From NCBI RefSeq assembly GCF_037975245.1, contig NC_092580.1, positions 10,393,001-10,457,000 on the forward strand: a stretch of DNA of 64,000 nt. Reading direction: 5' to 3'. A program made the position numbers and the translations under genes. Below, in pieces: positions 10,868 to 21,072 of the stretch; the stretch's first letter is position 1; each line of letters opens with the position of its first letter. This stretch comes from Apostichopus japonicus (taxonomy: Eukaryota > Echinodermata > Holothuroidea > Aspidochirotida > Stichopodidae). The notes under the pieces are model-generated. The model saw only the letters and a program-made list of their open reading frames with translations. It made no database searches and was not told the origin of the DNA.

Positions 10868-12849
10868 TCAATTCCGTAGTGACTCACGTGACATTTTTAC
10901 TAAAATTCCTCTCTATTTGATATCATTAAACAATAAAGAAATTACCTGGGAGAAAAGCATTCATGTAGTCAGTGAAGGTACGCCTTAATGCTTACAACAG
11001 TAGAGAAAAAATATTTATACCTCAAGTATTGGGGGTGAAATTGGCGAAAAACTAAACGTGACTCGCGTAATAGTTACTATTAGCAAAAATCAGAATGCAC
11101 ACACAAATGTTCGATTTCTTATGTCTTATTCAAATGTTTCCAATAACTTTTTATAATCATATACCAAAGTTGAAAAACACCTCTACCTCAATTGCTATGC
11201 AACTTTGAGAAAATGTTGTAACGCATGAAAATAACGATGAAGATGTATTGTGACTCGCGTGACAAGAAAACGTGACTCGCATGACGAGTTCATTTTTCGG
11301 ATAGTTCTAGACCAAATGCAGTAGTGAATCGAAGGTATAGATCTTGGGAATGTCCAGATGATATTAATGTCCCCGAGTTACCCTCATGACTGTAGACAGT
11401 AGGTAATATACTGTACGGGTAGTACAGTTGTTCAGGCAATATATCTTGTCAATTAATATTTATAACAATATTTAGTCTGTTGAAGTCACTCATTTGAAAG
11501 TTATAGAAGAAACATCTATCAAAATATGATTCAATTTACCATTCTCATTTGTCATATTTGAATAAACCAAAAGTGTAATATTTGAGAAGATACATTCGCT
11601 CATAGGATTTTGCAAATGATTGAGCAGTTAACCTTAAGGTTGTCAAGTCATAGCACATGCCATTGCCAGATACTAATATAGATTATGTTTGTATATTACT
11701 AAAAAAGCAATGACACGTGCTAACTTTCCAAATGTGGTGATAAAATAGGCACTATATTGCGAATAAATATTCATGAATTTAAATTCTGATATTTCAAATG
11801 AAATTACTATAATTAGTTTAATTATGTGTGCCCATATTATTCAAGTTGCCTAATTAAAGGGGAATGCTTATATGATATCTTTAATCAGTGATTCATTCAT
11901 CAAACTATAACATCCCAGTAATTTTCACACAGTAAATAGGTAGAAACACTATCTTGAATTGACGTGACTCGCGTGACGTGACTCGCGTGACATTCATAAA
12001 GGGTGATTTTCCGCAAAATTTGAATATCTTCTGGAAAGGAAAATTCAGTAATCCTTTTGGCATCTATGTGAAGACTTGATATTCATTATTTGGAGAAAAA
12101 CAATTGTACAGGCAAGGAGAAAAAAACAAAAACAGTCAATTTTGTGACTCGTGTGACAGTAAATCGAGGGTGTTTTCAATTCACCACTTGTCTAATGCAT
12201 TGATGTCGAAAAAAAAATTGAAGCTATTAAGTGAGCACTATATGCTATAGCAAATATAATAAGTGGAACACACAGTAAATAGGTAGAAACACTATCTTGA
12301 ATTGATGTGACTCGCGTGACGTGACTCGCGTGACATTCGTAAAGGGTGATTTTCCGCAAAATTTGAATATCTTCTGAAAAGGAAAATTCAGTAATCCTTT
12401 TGGTATCTATGTAAAGACTTGATATTCATTATTTGGAGAAAAACAATTGTGCAGGCAAGGAGAAAACAAAACAAAAACAGTCAATTTTGTGACTCGCGTG
12501 ACAGTAAATCGAGGGTGTTTTCAATTCACCACTGTTGTCTAATGCCTTGATGTCGAAAAAAATTGAAGCTATTAAGTGAGCACTATGCTATAGCAAATAT
12601 AATTTAGTCCAAAAAACTGATGATATCTATGATTACTATGTACAAATCTGCACAAAATGAATTTTCACTGTATTGTTCATAATTTAGTTACTACGGGAAG
12701 CATTTGTTATTACCGACCCCATAATCAAACAAATGATTTTTCAGGGGTGAAAAAAATAAAAAGTATTCTATTTATTGGAAACTTATACAATTTTAATGTA
12801 CAATGACTTTAATTTTGTTGGTATGATGTTGACCTTATCATGGAATTGA

Positions 12850-12854
<5 letters not shown>
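10863..12854. mobile_element. 2-kb DNA transposon-like element with GTGACTCGCGTGAC array
   Basis: Ends are inverted repeats TATGGTCAATTCC (10863-10875; reverse complement at 12842-12854) embedded in TA microsatellites, so a TA target duplication would be hidden. No ORF of note is present. The interior holds nine copies of GTGACTCGCGTGAC (six exact, three with one change; starts 10879, 11250, 11272, 11964, 11978, 12144, 12307, 12321, 12489), all in the same direction, plus a weaker one at 11058. Family unknown; a TA target would fit Tc1/mariner-like elements. Confidence 0.7.
11928..12603 (+). repeat. 343-bp internal tandem duplication
   Basis: The sequence from CACAGTAAATAGG at 11928 recurs at 12271 with few differences, including a back-to-back motif pair and a following single motif in each copy. 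It shows that part of the motif array grew by local duplication. Confidence 0.9.

Positions 12855-12880
<26 letters not shown>
12853..12880. repeat. TA microsatellite
   Basis: Fourteen TA units lie between the inverted-repeat element and the 3' end of the Penelope-like element. Confidence 0.9.
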
Positions 12881-12882
<2 letters not shown>

Positions 12883-15800
12883 AATAACGGAAAAACTGTT
12901 AAACAACTAAGCTGCATTTAGAGAAAGGCTGGATCTCGAGTGAGATACAATAATTGAATTAGGTAAGTGATTGGAAGTAAAACAGCCAATGTTTGGTTTT
13001 TGCAGAGCTTTCGAGCAAAACTAGCTCTTCTTCAGTGCATGATCACCGAAAGTGACAAGGAGTAGCAGGAATTGAAACTCTTTTATAGAGGAGATGTCGG
13101 CATGGTTGTAAGGGCAAAGCGACTTACTGATTTCTGCTGAATTTATCAGAAGTTTTAGAAATTCGGATTATTTTAATCCGCGTCGGATTATTTTAAATCC
13201 GATTCCGTCGTAATTGTAAAGGAATTGTTTTGGTTTATCTGGGACGGCAAATCGTTTCTGATGTTTAAACCGAATGGTGCCGTGGTCTTTAGGTTTAGTT
13301 CCCAGAAATTTTCTTTCGCTTTCCTAGATTTATCTGTCCAAGAATCGTTCTGGTCAATGGCAATAACACGCAAATTCTCAATTGAATGATTTTGGAGATT
13401 GAAGTGATTTGCAACAGGTTGGTAGATCTTTTTTGTTTTGATCGCCGATCTATGTTGTGTCATTCTCATTCTAAGAGTGTTTTTTGACTCTCCAATGTAT
13501 TGTAAGTTACAAATATTGCAGTAGATGAGGTAAATGACATTTTTGGATAGGCAGTTAATTTTGTGCCGAATTTGGAACGTGCGTTTCGTTAGGTTGCTCT
13601 GAAAGGCCCCGGTCGAATCGACAAGTAAGCACGTTTTGCAATTTTGTGTACAGGGCGATGATCCTGTAGTTTCTGTTATGCTTTCCCCTAATGGGGTGTC
13701 ATCCCGAAAGGATGCCCGAACTAAGATATCCCGTAGGTTGCTGGGTCTTTTAAAAGCGATGACAGGTAATTCTGGGAATACTGATTTCAGGCGTTCGGTG
13801 CCTTGAAGTAGGTGAAAATTCTTCTGAATGATATTAGCCAGTGGTGGGAGACCAGGGTGGAATTCAGTAACCAATGGTACCCTTTTGGAACTGGTTTGAC
13901 GAGTTTTGTACATCAATGTTTCGGTACGGGGTTTGCTTTTAGCCTTTTTGATGGCATTTTCAATAGTACCCCGAAAATACTGTCTGTTTAGGAGGTGTTG
14001 TGACAGTTCTTTAGTGCGTGAATCAAAATCGACTTCAGAGGAGCAAATGCGTCGAATGCGCAACGCTTGACTGTACGGAATATTTCTGGTACAGTGACGT
14101 GGATGGCAACCGCTTGGTAAGAGGTAGTTGTGCTTGTTCGTGGGTTTATTGAACAAGTCTGTTTTGAGTGAACCATTTTGTAGGGTCACGGTGGTGTCCA
14201 GAAAGTGAACGCCAAGTCCAGAAAAATCAGCAGTGAATTTGATAGTGTGATGAAACGAGTTTATGTCATCAATGAAGAGTTTTAGATTTGCCTCACCATG
14301 GGTCCATATCATAAAGATATCGTCAATGTAACGTAACCACGTGTGTGGTTTCAAGTTTTGTCGAGATAAAAATTCTTTCTCGAGGTTTCCCATAAAGATG
14401 TTGGCAAAAGAAGGTGCCATTTTGGTACCCATTGCGGTGCCATGAATTTGGAGGTAGTGTTTGTTGCCAAATACCAGATTATTGTTGGTCAAGATGAGTT
14501 GCATTAATTCGGCCAATTCTTTCTTCGTGGGGGTTTTGCCACGTTTTGGTTTGAATGATTTTGTGCAGGCCGAAATGCCCTCTTCGTTAGGGATATTTGT
14601 GTATAACGAAGACACATCCAAGGTAACTAACAGAGAAGATAAGGGAAGATTTTTTATTTCCCCAATTTTCCGGATGAAATCCGTAGTGTCCTGCACATAG
14701 GACGGTAGGGCCGAAACGAGAGGTTGGATGAGGAGATCCACGAATTTGGAAATTTTTTCAGTCGCTGTGCCATTACCCGATATTATGGGCCTCCCGGGAT
14801 TGCCTTCTTTGTGAATTTTAGGCAGAAAATAAAAGCGACCAGGTTTTGGGTCGTTTTCCAGGAGGTTTTGGCCTAACTTGCGGTCAATGGAACCGTTAGA
14901 GACTATCTTTTGGATGACTCTTTTCACGTTTTGTGTGATTTCTTGAGTAGGATCAGAATCTAGGAGTTTGTAGTGTTGAGGGTTGCCGAGTAGTCTGTTG
15001 GCTTCCTCTCTGTAGAATTGTTTGCCCATAGCGACAATTGCAGAACCCTTGTCGGCTGGCTTGATGTTAATGTCATCGCGCTTCCGGAGTTCATGAATGG
15101 CCTGTCTCTCAGTTTTGTTGAGATTGTCGCGGAAGTCTGGGGCGGAGGTGTGTGTTTTAACATCCTCTTCAATGGCCGAAATAAATGATTCAAGAGGCGC
15201 ACAATGGGCCTTGGGTGGATTCCACGAGTTTTTTGGCTTAAAATTGGAATCCAAGTCGTTGGTTTGTTACGTGGTGTTATTGCCATTTTCGTCGGCAAAA
15301 AATTCACGGAGACGTAAGCGTCGATAGAACAGATTTAGGTCAAGAGAAAGTTTCTGAGCGTTTACTTGCCGTGGTTTAGGGCAAAAATTTAGACCTTTGG
15401 AGAGTAGGTTTGTTTCTCCTGCCGAGAGTTGGCAATCAATGGTAACAACTGCACTTTTGGTGGTGTTGCATGCGGTCTGTATCTCTTTCCGACGGAATCT
15501 GCGAGACCTGGTTCTTTTTGAGGTTTCAAGTTGGGTTTCACCAGAAGACTTAACTCTTTGCGTGACATTATCCCTCTTCAATTTGTGACATTGTCTTGAA
15601 GCTAGGGTATGTGAGAGGTTCAAGCAAATTTTGGAGATGGAGTCAAGTTTTCTTTCGAACTCGTTCTTGGGGAGTTCTTTTTGCAGTTTTCTGGTTTTGG
15701 AATCAATTTGCTGGCTAAGTTCGTGAATTGTATTGCGACAAATACTTATTTGCACAGCCATTAATTCAAGCGAAGCATTCTTAAGGATTCCTTTCCAATT

Positions 15801-15976
15801 GGCAAAGCTGTCGCTATCAGAAAGTGGTAAACCAGCACGGACCTTGATTTTAAGTCCTTTTGGTACCGTTTTGTTTTTACGGTATAGTCTGTAGTTGGAA
15901 AGATGATGCCGATACCTAACCCGTTTTTCGGAAAGGCGTCGAAGCGTTTTCAAAGTTTCAAAGGTGCTCTCCATTT
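12883..15976 (-). mobile_element. Penelope-like element, nearly full length
   Basis: About 3.1 kb bounded by TA microsatellites on both sides. It contains a 3' UTR (12883-13187) and a long coding region on the minus strand. Pieces of the same 3' UTR recur in GPCR units 2-4 (near 20971, 27117 and 34912), again next to TA repeats, so the family is well represented here. I could not define pseudo-LTRs. Confidence 0.85.
13188..15974 (-). pseudogene. Penelope-like reverse transcriptase / GIY-YIG ORF with one in-frame stop
   Basis: A 235-codon segment (15974-15270) ends at TAA 15267-15269. The same frame then runs on to 13188, so a single stop breaks an otherwise open frame of about 928 codons. 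The first part ends in the usual Penelope pattern NFCPKP...FYRRLRLREFF. Numbered from the downstream open segment at 15254, the second part has FYFLPKIHK (141-149), reverse transcriptase motifs LDVSSLYTNIP (212-222), GTAMGTKMAP (272-281) and YIDD (309-312), a cysteine cluster (C535, C539, C542, C568) and the GIY-YIG nuclease (VIYLIYC...LQYIGE, 573-590, followed by R and H residues). The segment's first codon is TTG, not a believable start. Recent inactivation, a sequencing error or readthrough could each explain the stop. Confidence 0.9.
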
Positions 15977-16001
15977 TGATATATTTATATATATTTATAT
16001 A

Positions 16002-16069
<68 letters not shown>
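15977..16069. repeat. TA-rich microsatellite
   Basis: TA repeats with early TTTATATA interruptions separate the 5' end of the Penelope-like element from the start of GPCR unit 2. Confidence 0.9.
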
Positions 16070-16072
<3 letters not shown>

Positions 16073-16230
16073 TTTGGGTGCTTGTATACCATTCTTTCAA
16101 TCGAGTTCCCTCTTGTGCACCGCTATTTAGTTGGTAACTTCGGTATACACCGGTACTTGTCACTACCCCCCCCCACCACCACCACCCCATACCCCACTTG
16201 TTCGATAAATCTTGCCTAAAGCACCCGACC

Positions 16231-16745
16231 CTCGTTGTAGTGACGATAACTGAGATGGATGTTGGTAATGTGGATCCACGATAGTTATGGCGTTGTATTA
16301 TAACTTCGTCATACATGTTATGAATTTCACGAAAACTATTGTGGACGATGACACGATTGCACTTACTATAGGTATAAATGACGCAGGTTTGAAAGCGTTG
16401 GTAGAGTATTGGGTTGACTTATTATCTTATTCGATTCTGCATATAACTAGGCATTTAATTTGTTTTATGTTGGTTGACTTACGCACAGTTAACGGCACAG
16501 TGTATAGTTTGATGGTGTCAACAGCAATCACCTGAATGGAATTGTATTGCGCAATGTCGATGGAATTTGTCAATGTCTTTAGAGTTAGCATCCCAGTCGC
16601 TTTCTGTAAAAATCCGACTTTGAAAGGCCTCCAAATTGCGTGTAATAGTCCACGATAGTTATCGTGAAATTCGTAACAGTTATATTACAAGACCATAACT
16701 ATCGTGGAAACAACATTATCCTCCAGTTATCGTGACCACAACGAG
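16231..16745. mobile_element. Inverted-repeat (MITE-like) element, unit 2 copy
   Basis: The left end CTCGTTGTAGTGACGATAACT is mirrored at the right end as AGTTATCGTGACCACAACGAG with two differences. Inside, CACGATAGTTAT recurs in both directions (about 16275, 16648 and 16694), once as the near-palindrome CACGATAGTTATCGTG. No ORF or target duplication found. Sister copies lie in units 3 and 4. Confidence 0.65.
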
Positions 16746-17039
16746 AATCGGTCGCGCGCCACTGCGTATGACCAGCTATACGATGCTCAATCTGGAAAAG
16801 AACTTTTTAACCTTCTGATCTAAATAATCTTAAATATGATTTAAAATTGCACGTGATTTCAATTCCTAAATTGCCGAAATGGGAGATATTCAACCACCGA
16901 ATGAGTAAAATCATATAAAGATCATATGAAGAAGAAAGGGGGAAATTGCCTCGGGGCCACTGATGTCTGACTGTGCAGCTTGGTCATAAACTTACAATTA
17001 TGTTTTTTTATTGTAATAGCAGCACGACGCTTGCCTGTG

Positions 17040-17128
17040 ATTGGTTAATATCGGCTATATAGATATACCACTGTCGATTTACACATGCACTGAACGACCA
17101 GCAAAGAAAAACTTATCGTATATATAAG
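17040..17128 (+). promoter_or_regulatory. Core promoter of GPCR copy 2
   Basis: ATTGG at 17040-17044 and TATATAAG at 17121-17128, with the same spacing as in the other units. Confidence 0.6.
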
Positions 17129-17182
17129 ATTTCTTCCATCGATAACAGTTATACCTGAAATACGCCTGTAGAAAATTTCGTT

Positions 17183-17269
17183 ATGAGTAAAAACCGTGGA
17201 AAAATCGCAAAAGATTTTCAAAAGTGTCATTATTATATACATCATGCAGCTTACTACAGATACAAATAA
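17183..17269 (+). other. Upstream ORF overlapping the GPCR copy 2 start
   Basis: The 28-codon frame begins 61 bases before the receptor ATG and ends 23 bases beyond the ATG's first base, as in copy 1. Confidence 0.55.
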
Positions 17270-18569
17270 AAGTCATATGTATTGGAATACTTGTAATGTG
17301 GAGTTTACGATCGAAATTCCAAGCATAGGGAGTAAACTGAACCAGCCCGAAAAATTACTCATTGTAACTTTGTTCGCAATAGTTGGATTTTTCATCGTCA
17401 TGGGCAATGGCTTAGTTATTACCGCATACATGACTAGTAAAAACATCAGACGGAGTCATTTTAATATTTACATCGTGAATCTAGCGATCGCTGATTTCTT
17501 CATCGGATTTATGGCTGCGCCTGTACAAGTTTACATTATTCTCAGTGGTCATAAAATGGGATTCTTATCAATTTGGTATTATTTACAATCTTTTTCGACA
17601 ACATTCATTTTCACGAGTGTTTCTCTACAAGTGGCAATGAGCTACGATCGTTATGTACTTGTTACGGATGCTTTCGCGTATAGGAATATGACTTCCACGA
17701 AGAAAACAAGAAATCGTGTAATGTTCGTATGGATTTACAGCGCATTGTCCTCAAGTTTGAACAACGCATGTTTTCATATGTTGTCCATTTTACCCAAAAG
17801 TTGTGTACAGTTTCCGTTACACTATATTGTTGCGGTGGTAGTGCTGCTTCAGAGCTATATCATACCACTCATAGCCATTGGTTCATTGAACCTTGCGATA
17901 TTTATCAAATTAAGAATAAGATTGCAAATGTTCAGAAATAAAGCCACAACTATCTCGCTAAGTAAGAATTCTCAATTCAAAATCACGACAAATCATTCAC
18001 AAAATGCTCGCAAAATGGGTCCAGATTACTACAACTTGCCACAAGGAAGTTCACTTTTCGATCAGTTCGAAGAGACGAAAGGTATTGAATTGTCCCTCGA
18101 GTCTTCGTCGGACAGAAATGGAGAGTGGCGAACGCAGGCGACGGCGACGATACGACGAGAGACACCGGAAGTGGGGGACACAAACGTAGAAATAATTCCA
18201 CGAGAATTATTGTCCGTATCGACTATTTCAAATGTCCTCATGGAAAACAAATCATCTCAGAGACGAGATGACAAAATCAACTTTCGTGTTAATCAAAGTG
18301 AGTCAATTCGTTTGCAGAAACTGAGAAAAGCTGGGCGGCAGCTGTTTCTAATCGTATTTACATTCATAGCCTGTTGGCTTCCATTTCAAACGCTACTTCT
18401 AGTGTCCTCGGACGATTCCTATTCTTTCAATGGAGCAGAACAATGGCTCTTTTATTTCTTGATACTGTTCTACATCAACTCGGTTGTAAATCCATTGTTA
18501 TATATCATTACTTGCAACAAATTTAAGAAGCAAGTTTATAAGATCATCTCAACATTATTGTATCTTTAA
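17244..18569 (+). CDS. Class A GPCR, array copy 2
   Basis: Intronless, 441 residues, with every landmark of copy 1 (D84, DRY, long third inner loop, NPLLY) and CWLP in TM6. In TM2-TM3 it is like copy 1 (QVYIILSGHKMG...IWYYLQSF) but has FSTTFIF where copy 1 has FSAIFIF. In the third loop and TM6 it resembles copies 3 and 4 (SSQRRDD, CWLPF). This mixed pattern suggests conversion or unequal exchange between copies. Own changes include FKITT and RLQMF in the third loop and TLLYL at the end. The ATG at 17244 was preferred over an upstream in-frame GTG. Confidence 0.93.
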   Translation: MQLTTDTNKSHMYWNTCNVEFTIEIPSIGSKLNQPEKLLIVTLFAIVGFFIVMGNGLVITAYMTSKNIRRSHFNIYIVNLAIADFFIGFMAAPVQVYIILSGHKMGFLSIWYYLQSFSTTFIFTSVSLQVAMSYDRYVLVTDAFAYRNMTSTKKTRNRVMFVWIYSALSSSLNNACFHMLSILPKSCVQFPLHYIVAVVVLLQSYIIPLIAIGSLNLAIFIKLRIRLQMFRNKATTISLSKNSQFKITTNHSQNARKMGPDYYNLPQGSSLFDQFEETKGIELSLESSSDRNGEWRTQATATIRRETPEVGDTNVEIIPRELLSVSTISNVLMENKSSQRRDDKINFRVNQSESIRLQKLRKAGRQLFLIVFTFIACWLPFQTLLLVSSDDSYSFNGAEQWLFYFLILFYINSVVNPLLYIITCNKFKKQVYKIISTLLYL

Positions 18570-19376
18570 TGAAACACTTGCTTAATTTCCTATTGGAAAT
18601 GCTCCGATATATGGCCACGGCACATTTGCATGAATATAACTCGGTTGTTGCTTTTCGTAGAGGCTCTTTTGGAATGAATGGTTAATTTACACTGTAGACA
18701 AAAAAAAACTTTTGATATGTTCTGAAATGTTAGCAGCCATTGTTATCAGTGCAGGTTTTGCTTCCTTTTTTTTAAACTTTTCTACTTTTATTTATTAATT
18801 GCTTGATTTTAAACAAATTTTGTCACATGCTCATCGTTCAAAACGGCTGGATTACTACATCCGTTGATGTTATTATTGTCTGAAGAACTTGTTTTGATTG
18901 AATATAGAAGTTGTAAAAGACAACTGAAGTAATGTTGAGGTCTTGGAATAAATGAACTGACGTTATCAGCCTATAAATGAGCATTCCAGATAGGCCTACT
19001 AAACGTACGGTATGCTTTGAACCGGCAAATCGAGAAGATCGCAATATATGAAGAACATTACTACGCCTCATATTTGCTTGATTATCTCACCACTTATAAT
19101 ACTCAAATATTTTGAATTTAGGCAGGCTACGTGTTTGTACATGAATCTTTTACTTTAAAAAGTTTAAAATAGCGGCGTGAAAGTGTATTCTCCGACAGGA
19201 ACAAAATTGTTTAAAAAAAGTTTCATTGTCATATACAATGACTTATTTCATCTGTTATTGTTTCCATTATTTGAAACCTCTTCTGCATAGGTTTTTTAAA
19301 TGTTGATGATGTGTTTTATTAATATGGTTGCATGGGTGGCGGAATAGGGCTCATTCTGATAGGCCAGAAACATCAA

Positions 19377-19392
19377 GGGAGGGTGGGTGGGG
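19377..19392 (+). other. G-quadruplex motif, unit 2
   Basis: The same 16-base GGGAGGGTGGGTGGGG as in units 1 and 3, about 810 bp past the receptor stop. Confidence 0.7.
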
Positions 19393-20288
19393 CGGTTGTG
19401 GGAGAGGATGAGACGTGATTTTCACAACTAAAATGCTATCTCACTCCATGTGTGTATCTCTATCTTGCATTGATCTCCAGTTTGCATTGCCGGTTGTTAT
19501 AATATGCCGCCGAACTACGTTCAAAGCAAATTTCGTTCGGACTAATCTTTCGCGTGTCTAAAGTGAACTTCCTATGAAAATATGCCTGTTTCCTACATAT
19601 GATGCATGATTTTTTCATTCTTCTTTGTATATACCTTTTAATAATTCCATATATGAGATGATACGGATATTCGTGTCACAAATCATTGGGTTATTTGCAT
19701 TAGCAAATATTTATATTCAGTGATAGTTATTGGTGTTTGCGTAAGCTTGCATTTTAAAAAGGGGGGGGGGACTACTTAATAAAATATCTTACATAAAAAA
19801 TTTCATCAAATTGATTTCTCCGTACAGCTTCAGGTGATTATATTATATGAATATTTTTTCGACCCTTTTAGCGCGCTAAATGACTTTTCTAATTTACTCG
19901 GAATTCTGCGTCAAAAATTCATAGTAATATATTGTATATATAGGTAAGGTCAAACTAATCGATAACACCAATTAACGCGATTCTCCTTTAAGTACAACCA
20001 TTAGAATTCTGAATTAAGTTTTTAATTTATTTCACGTCTGTGATCAATTAAGGTGAAGCCATTACTAGAGAAACGTGCATTAACAGAGAGCTCAGCGGTG
20101 GGTTCTTTGTTTGTTTTCTGTTCATCATTCAACATTGGCAAGTGCACAAGTCTTTAAAATCATCAAAACCGGAAGCTTTCAACAGGTTCGACCATATCTT
20201 CACTCATTTCATGATTACCAGTTCATTATCATAGCCAAGGGTTTTATCAACTTCAGTTTTATAAGAGATTCAAAAATAGATAGCAAAT

Positions 20289-20290
<2 letters not shown>

Positions 20291-20365
<75 letters not shown>

Positions 20366-20417
20366 TTATATATATATATATATATCGAGATCCGGCTATA
20401 TATATATATATATATAT
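20291..20417. repeat. TA microsatellite, interrupted
   Basis: Long TA tract with TTTATA and CGAGATCCGGC interruptions. It abuts the hammerhead remnant. Confidence 0.9.
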
Positions 20418-20450
20418 GTTGAGACTAGTTAAGACTAGTGGAACACTAGT

Positions 20451-20495
20451 AGTTGTAACTTAGAGTTTCACGCGTTGAGCGATCATCAGACAACT
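20451..20495 (-). ncRNA. Hammerhead ribozyme (Penelope-type), second copy
   Basis: On the minus strand: AGUUGU, the canonical core CUGAUGA, a short stem II (CGC/GCG), GAAA, stem III (ACU CUA AGU), U at the cleavage site and ACAACU closing stem I with six pairs. It has the same layout as 9239-9284 with different loop bases, so the paired parts are kept while loops vary. Flanking ACTAGT-rich sequence is shared with 9210-9240. No Penelope coding sequence is attached; it is a solo fragment next to TA repeats. Confidence 0.8.
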
Positions 20496-20683
20496 GATAT
20501 ATCATACAACTATACATCATTCAGACAACTATATATATATATATGTAACATGTAACATGTTTGATCTCTAGAGTAAGGCAAAATATGTCACCAAAAACAG
20601 AACTAGTATTGTTCGATACAGGTGGCAAAAGCCTACAGTGGAATTACGACCTTCCTTACCGGTTTCGAACCTCTGAACATTCA

Positions 20684-20755
20684 GCGTCCATAACCTAGTG
20701 GTAAAGGTGTCCGCGTACAGAGCGGAAGGCTCGGGTTCGAATCCCGGTGGAGGCT
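20684..20755 (+). tRNA. tRNA-like cloverleaf (anticodon ACA), probably a SINE head
   Basis: A full cloverleaf can be drawn: acceptor stem 6 of 7 pairs, D stem ACCT/AGGT, anticodon stem TCCGC/GCGGA with anticodon ACA (would read the Cys codon UGU), and T stem TCGGG/CCCGG around TTCGAAT. The B box GGTTCGAATCCC is perfect. ACA is not the usual Cys anticodon, base 32 is G, and there is no clear terminator after it, only a body leading into TA repeats. This favours a tRNA-derived SINE or tRNA pseudogene. It is absent from units 3 and 4. Confidence 0.55.
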
Positions 20756-20796
20756 GGAAGGTTTTTCACTGTTCTTGATTTTCCAACTCACTACGA

Positions 20797-20883
<87 letters not shown>

Positions 20884-20955
20884 TATATATATATACACAT
20901 ATATATATATATATATACACACATATATATATATATATACACACATATATATTTA
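20797..20955. repeat. TA microsatellite with ACACATA variants
   Basis: A TA tract followed by interspersed ACACATATA repeats, between the tRNA-like sequence and a Penelope 3' UTR fragment. Confidence 0.9.
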
Positions 20956-20970
20956 CATAGCGGAGTGTTT

Positions 20971-21072
20971 GAAAGTAAAACAGCCAATGTCTGGGTTTTT
21001 AAGACCTTTCGAGCAAAACTAACTCTTCTTTAGTGAATGATCACCGGTTGTGACAAGGAGTAGCAGGAATTG
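20971..21072 (-). mobile_element. Penelope-like 3' UTR fragment, unit 2
   Basis: GAAAGTAAAACAGCCAATGT through CTTTCGAGCAAAACTAACTCTTC to GACAAGGAGTAGCAGGAATTG matches 12973-13078, the 3' UTR of the element at 13188. It is a 5'-truncated copy whose 3' side faces the TA repeat. Confidence 0.75.

Noticed and set aside
13005-13050. Possible hammerhead in the 3' UTR of the Penelope-like element (CTGAAGA...GAAA on the minus strand)
   Set aside because: The core words and a GAGC/GCTC stem are present, but there is an extra base before stem II and neither a matching stem I nor a proper cleavage site can be drawn, unlike the two accepted motifs.
20684-20755. Functional tRNA-Cys gene
   Set aside because: Anticodon ACA, G at position 32, one acceptor mismatch and a SINE-like setting argue against a working tRNA; kept only as tRNA-like.
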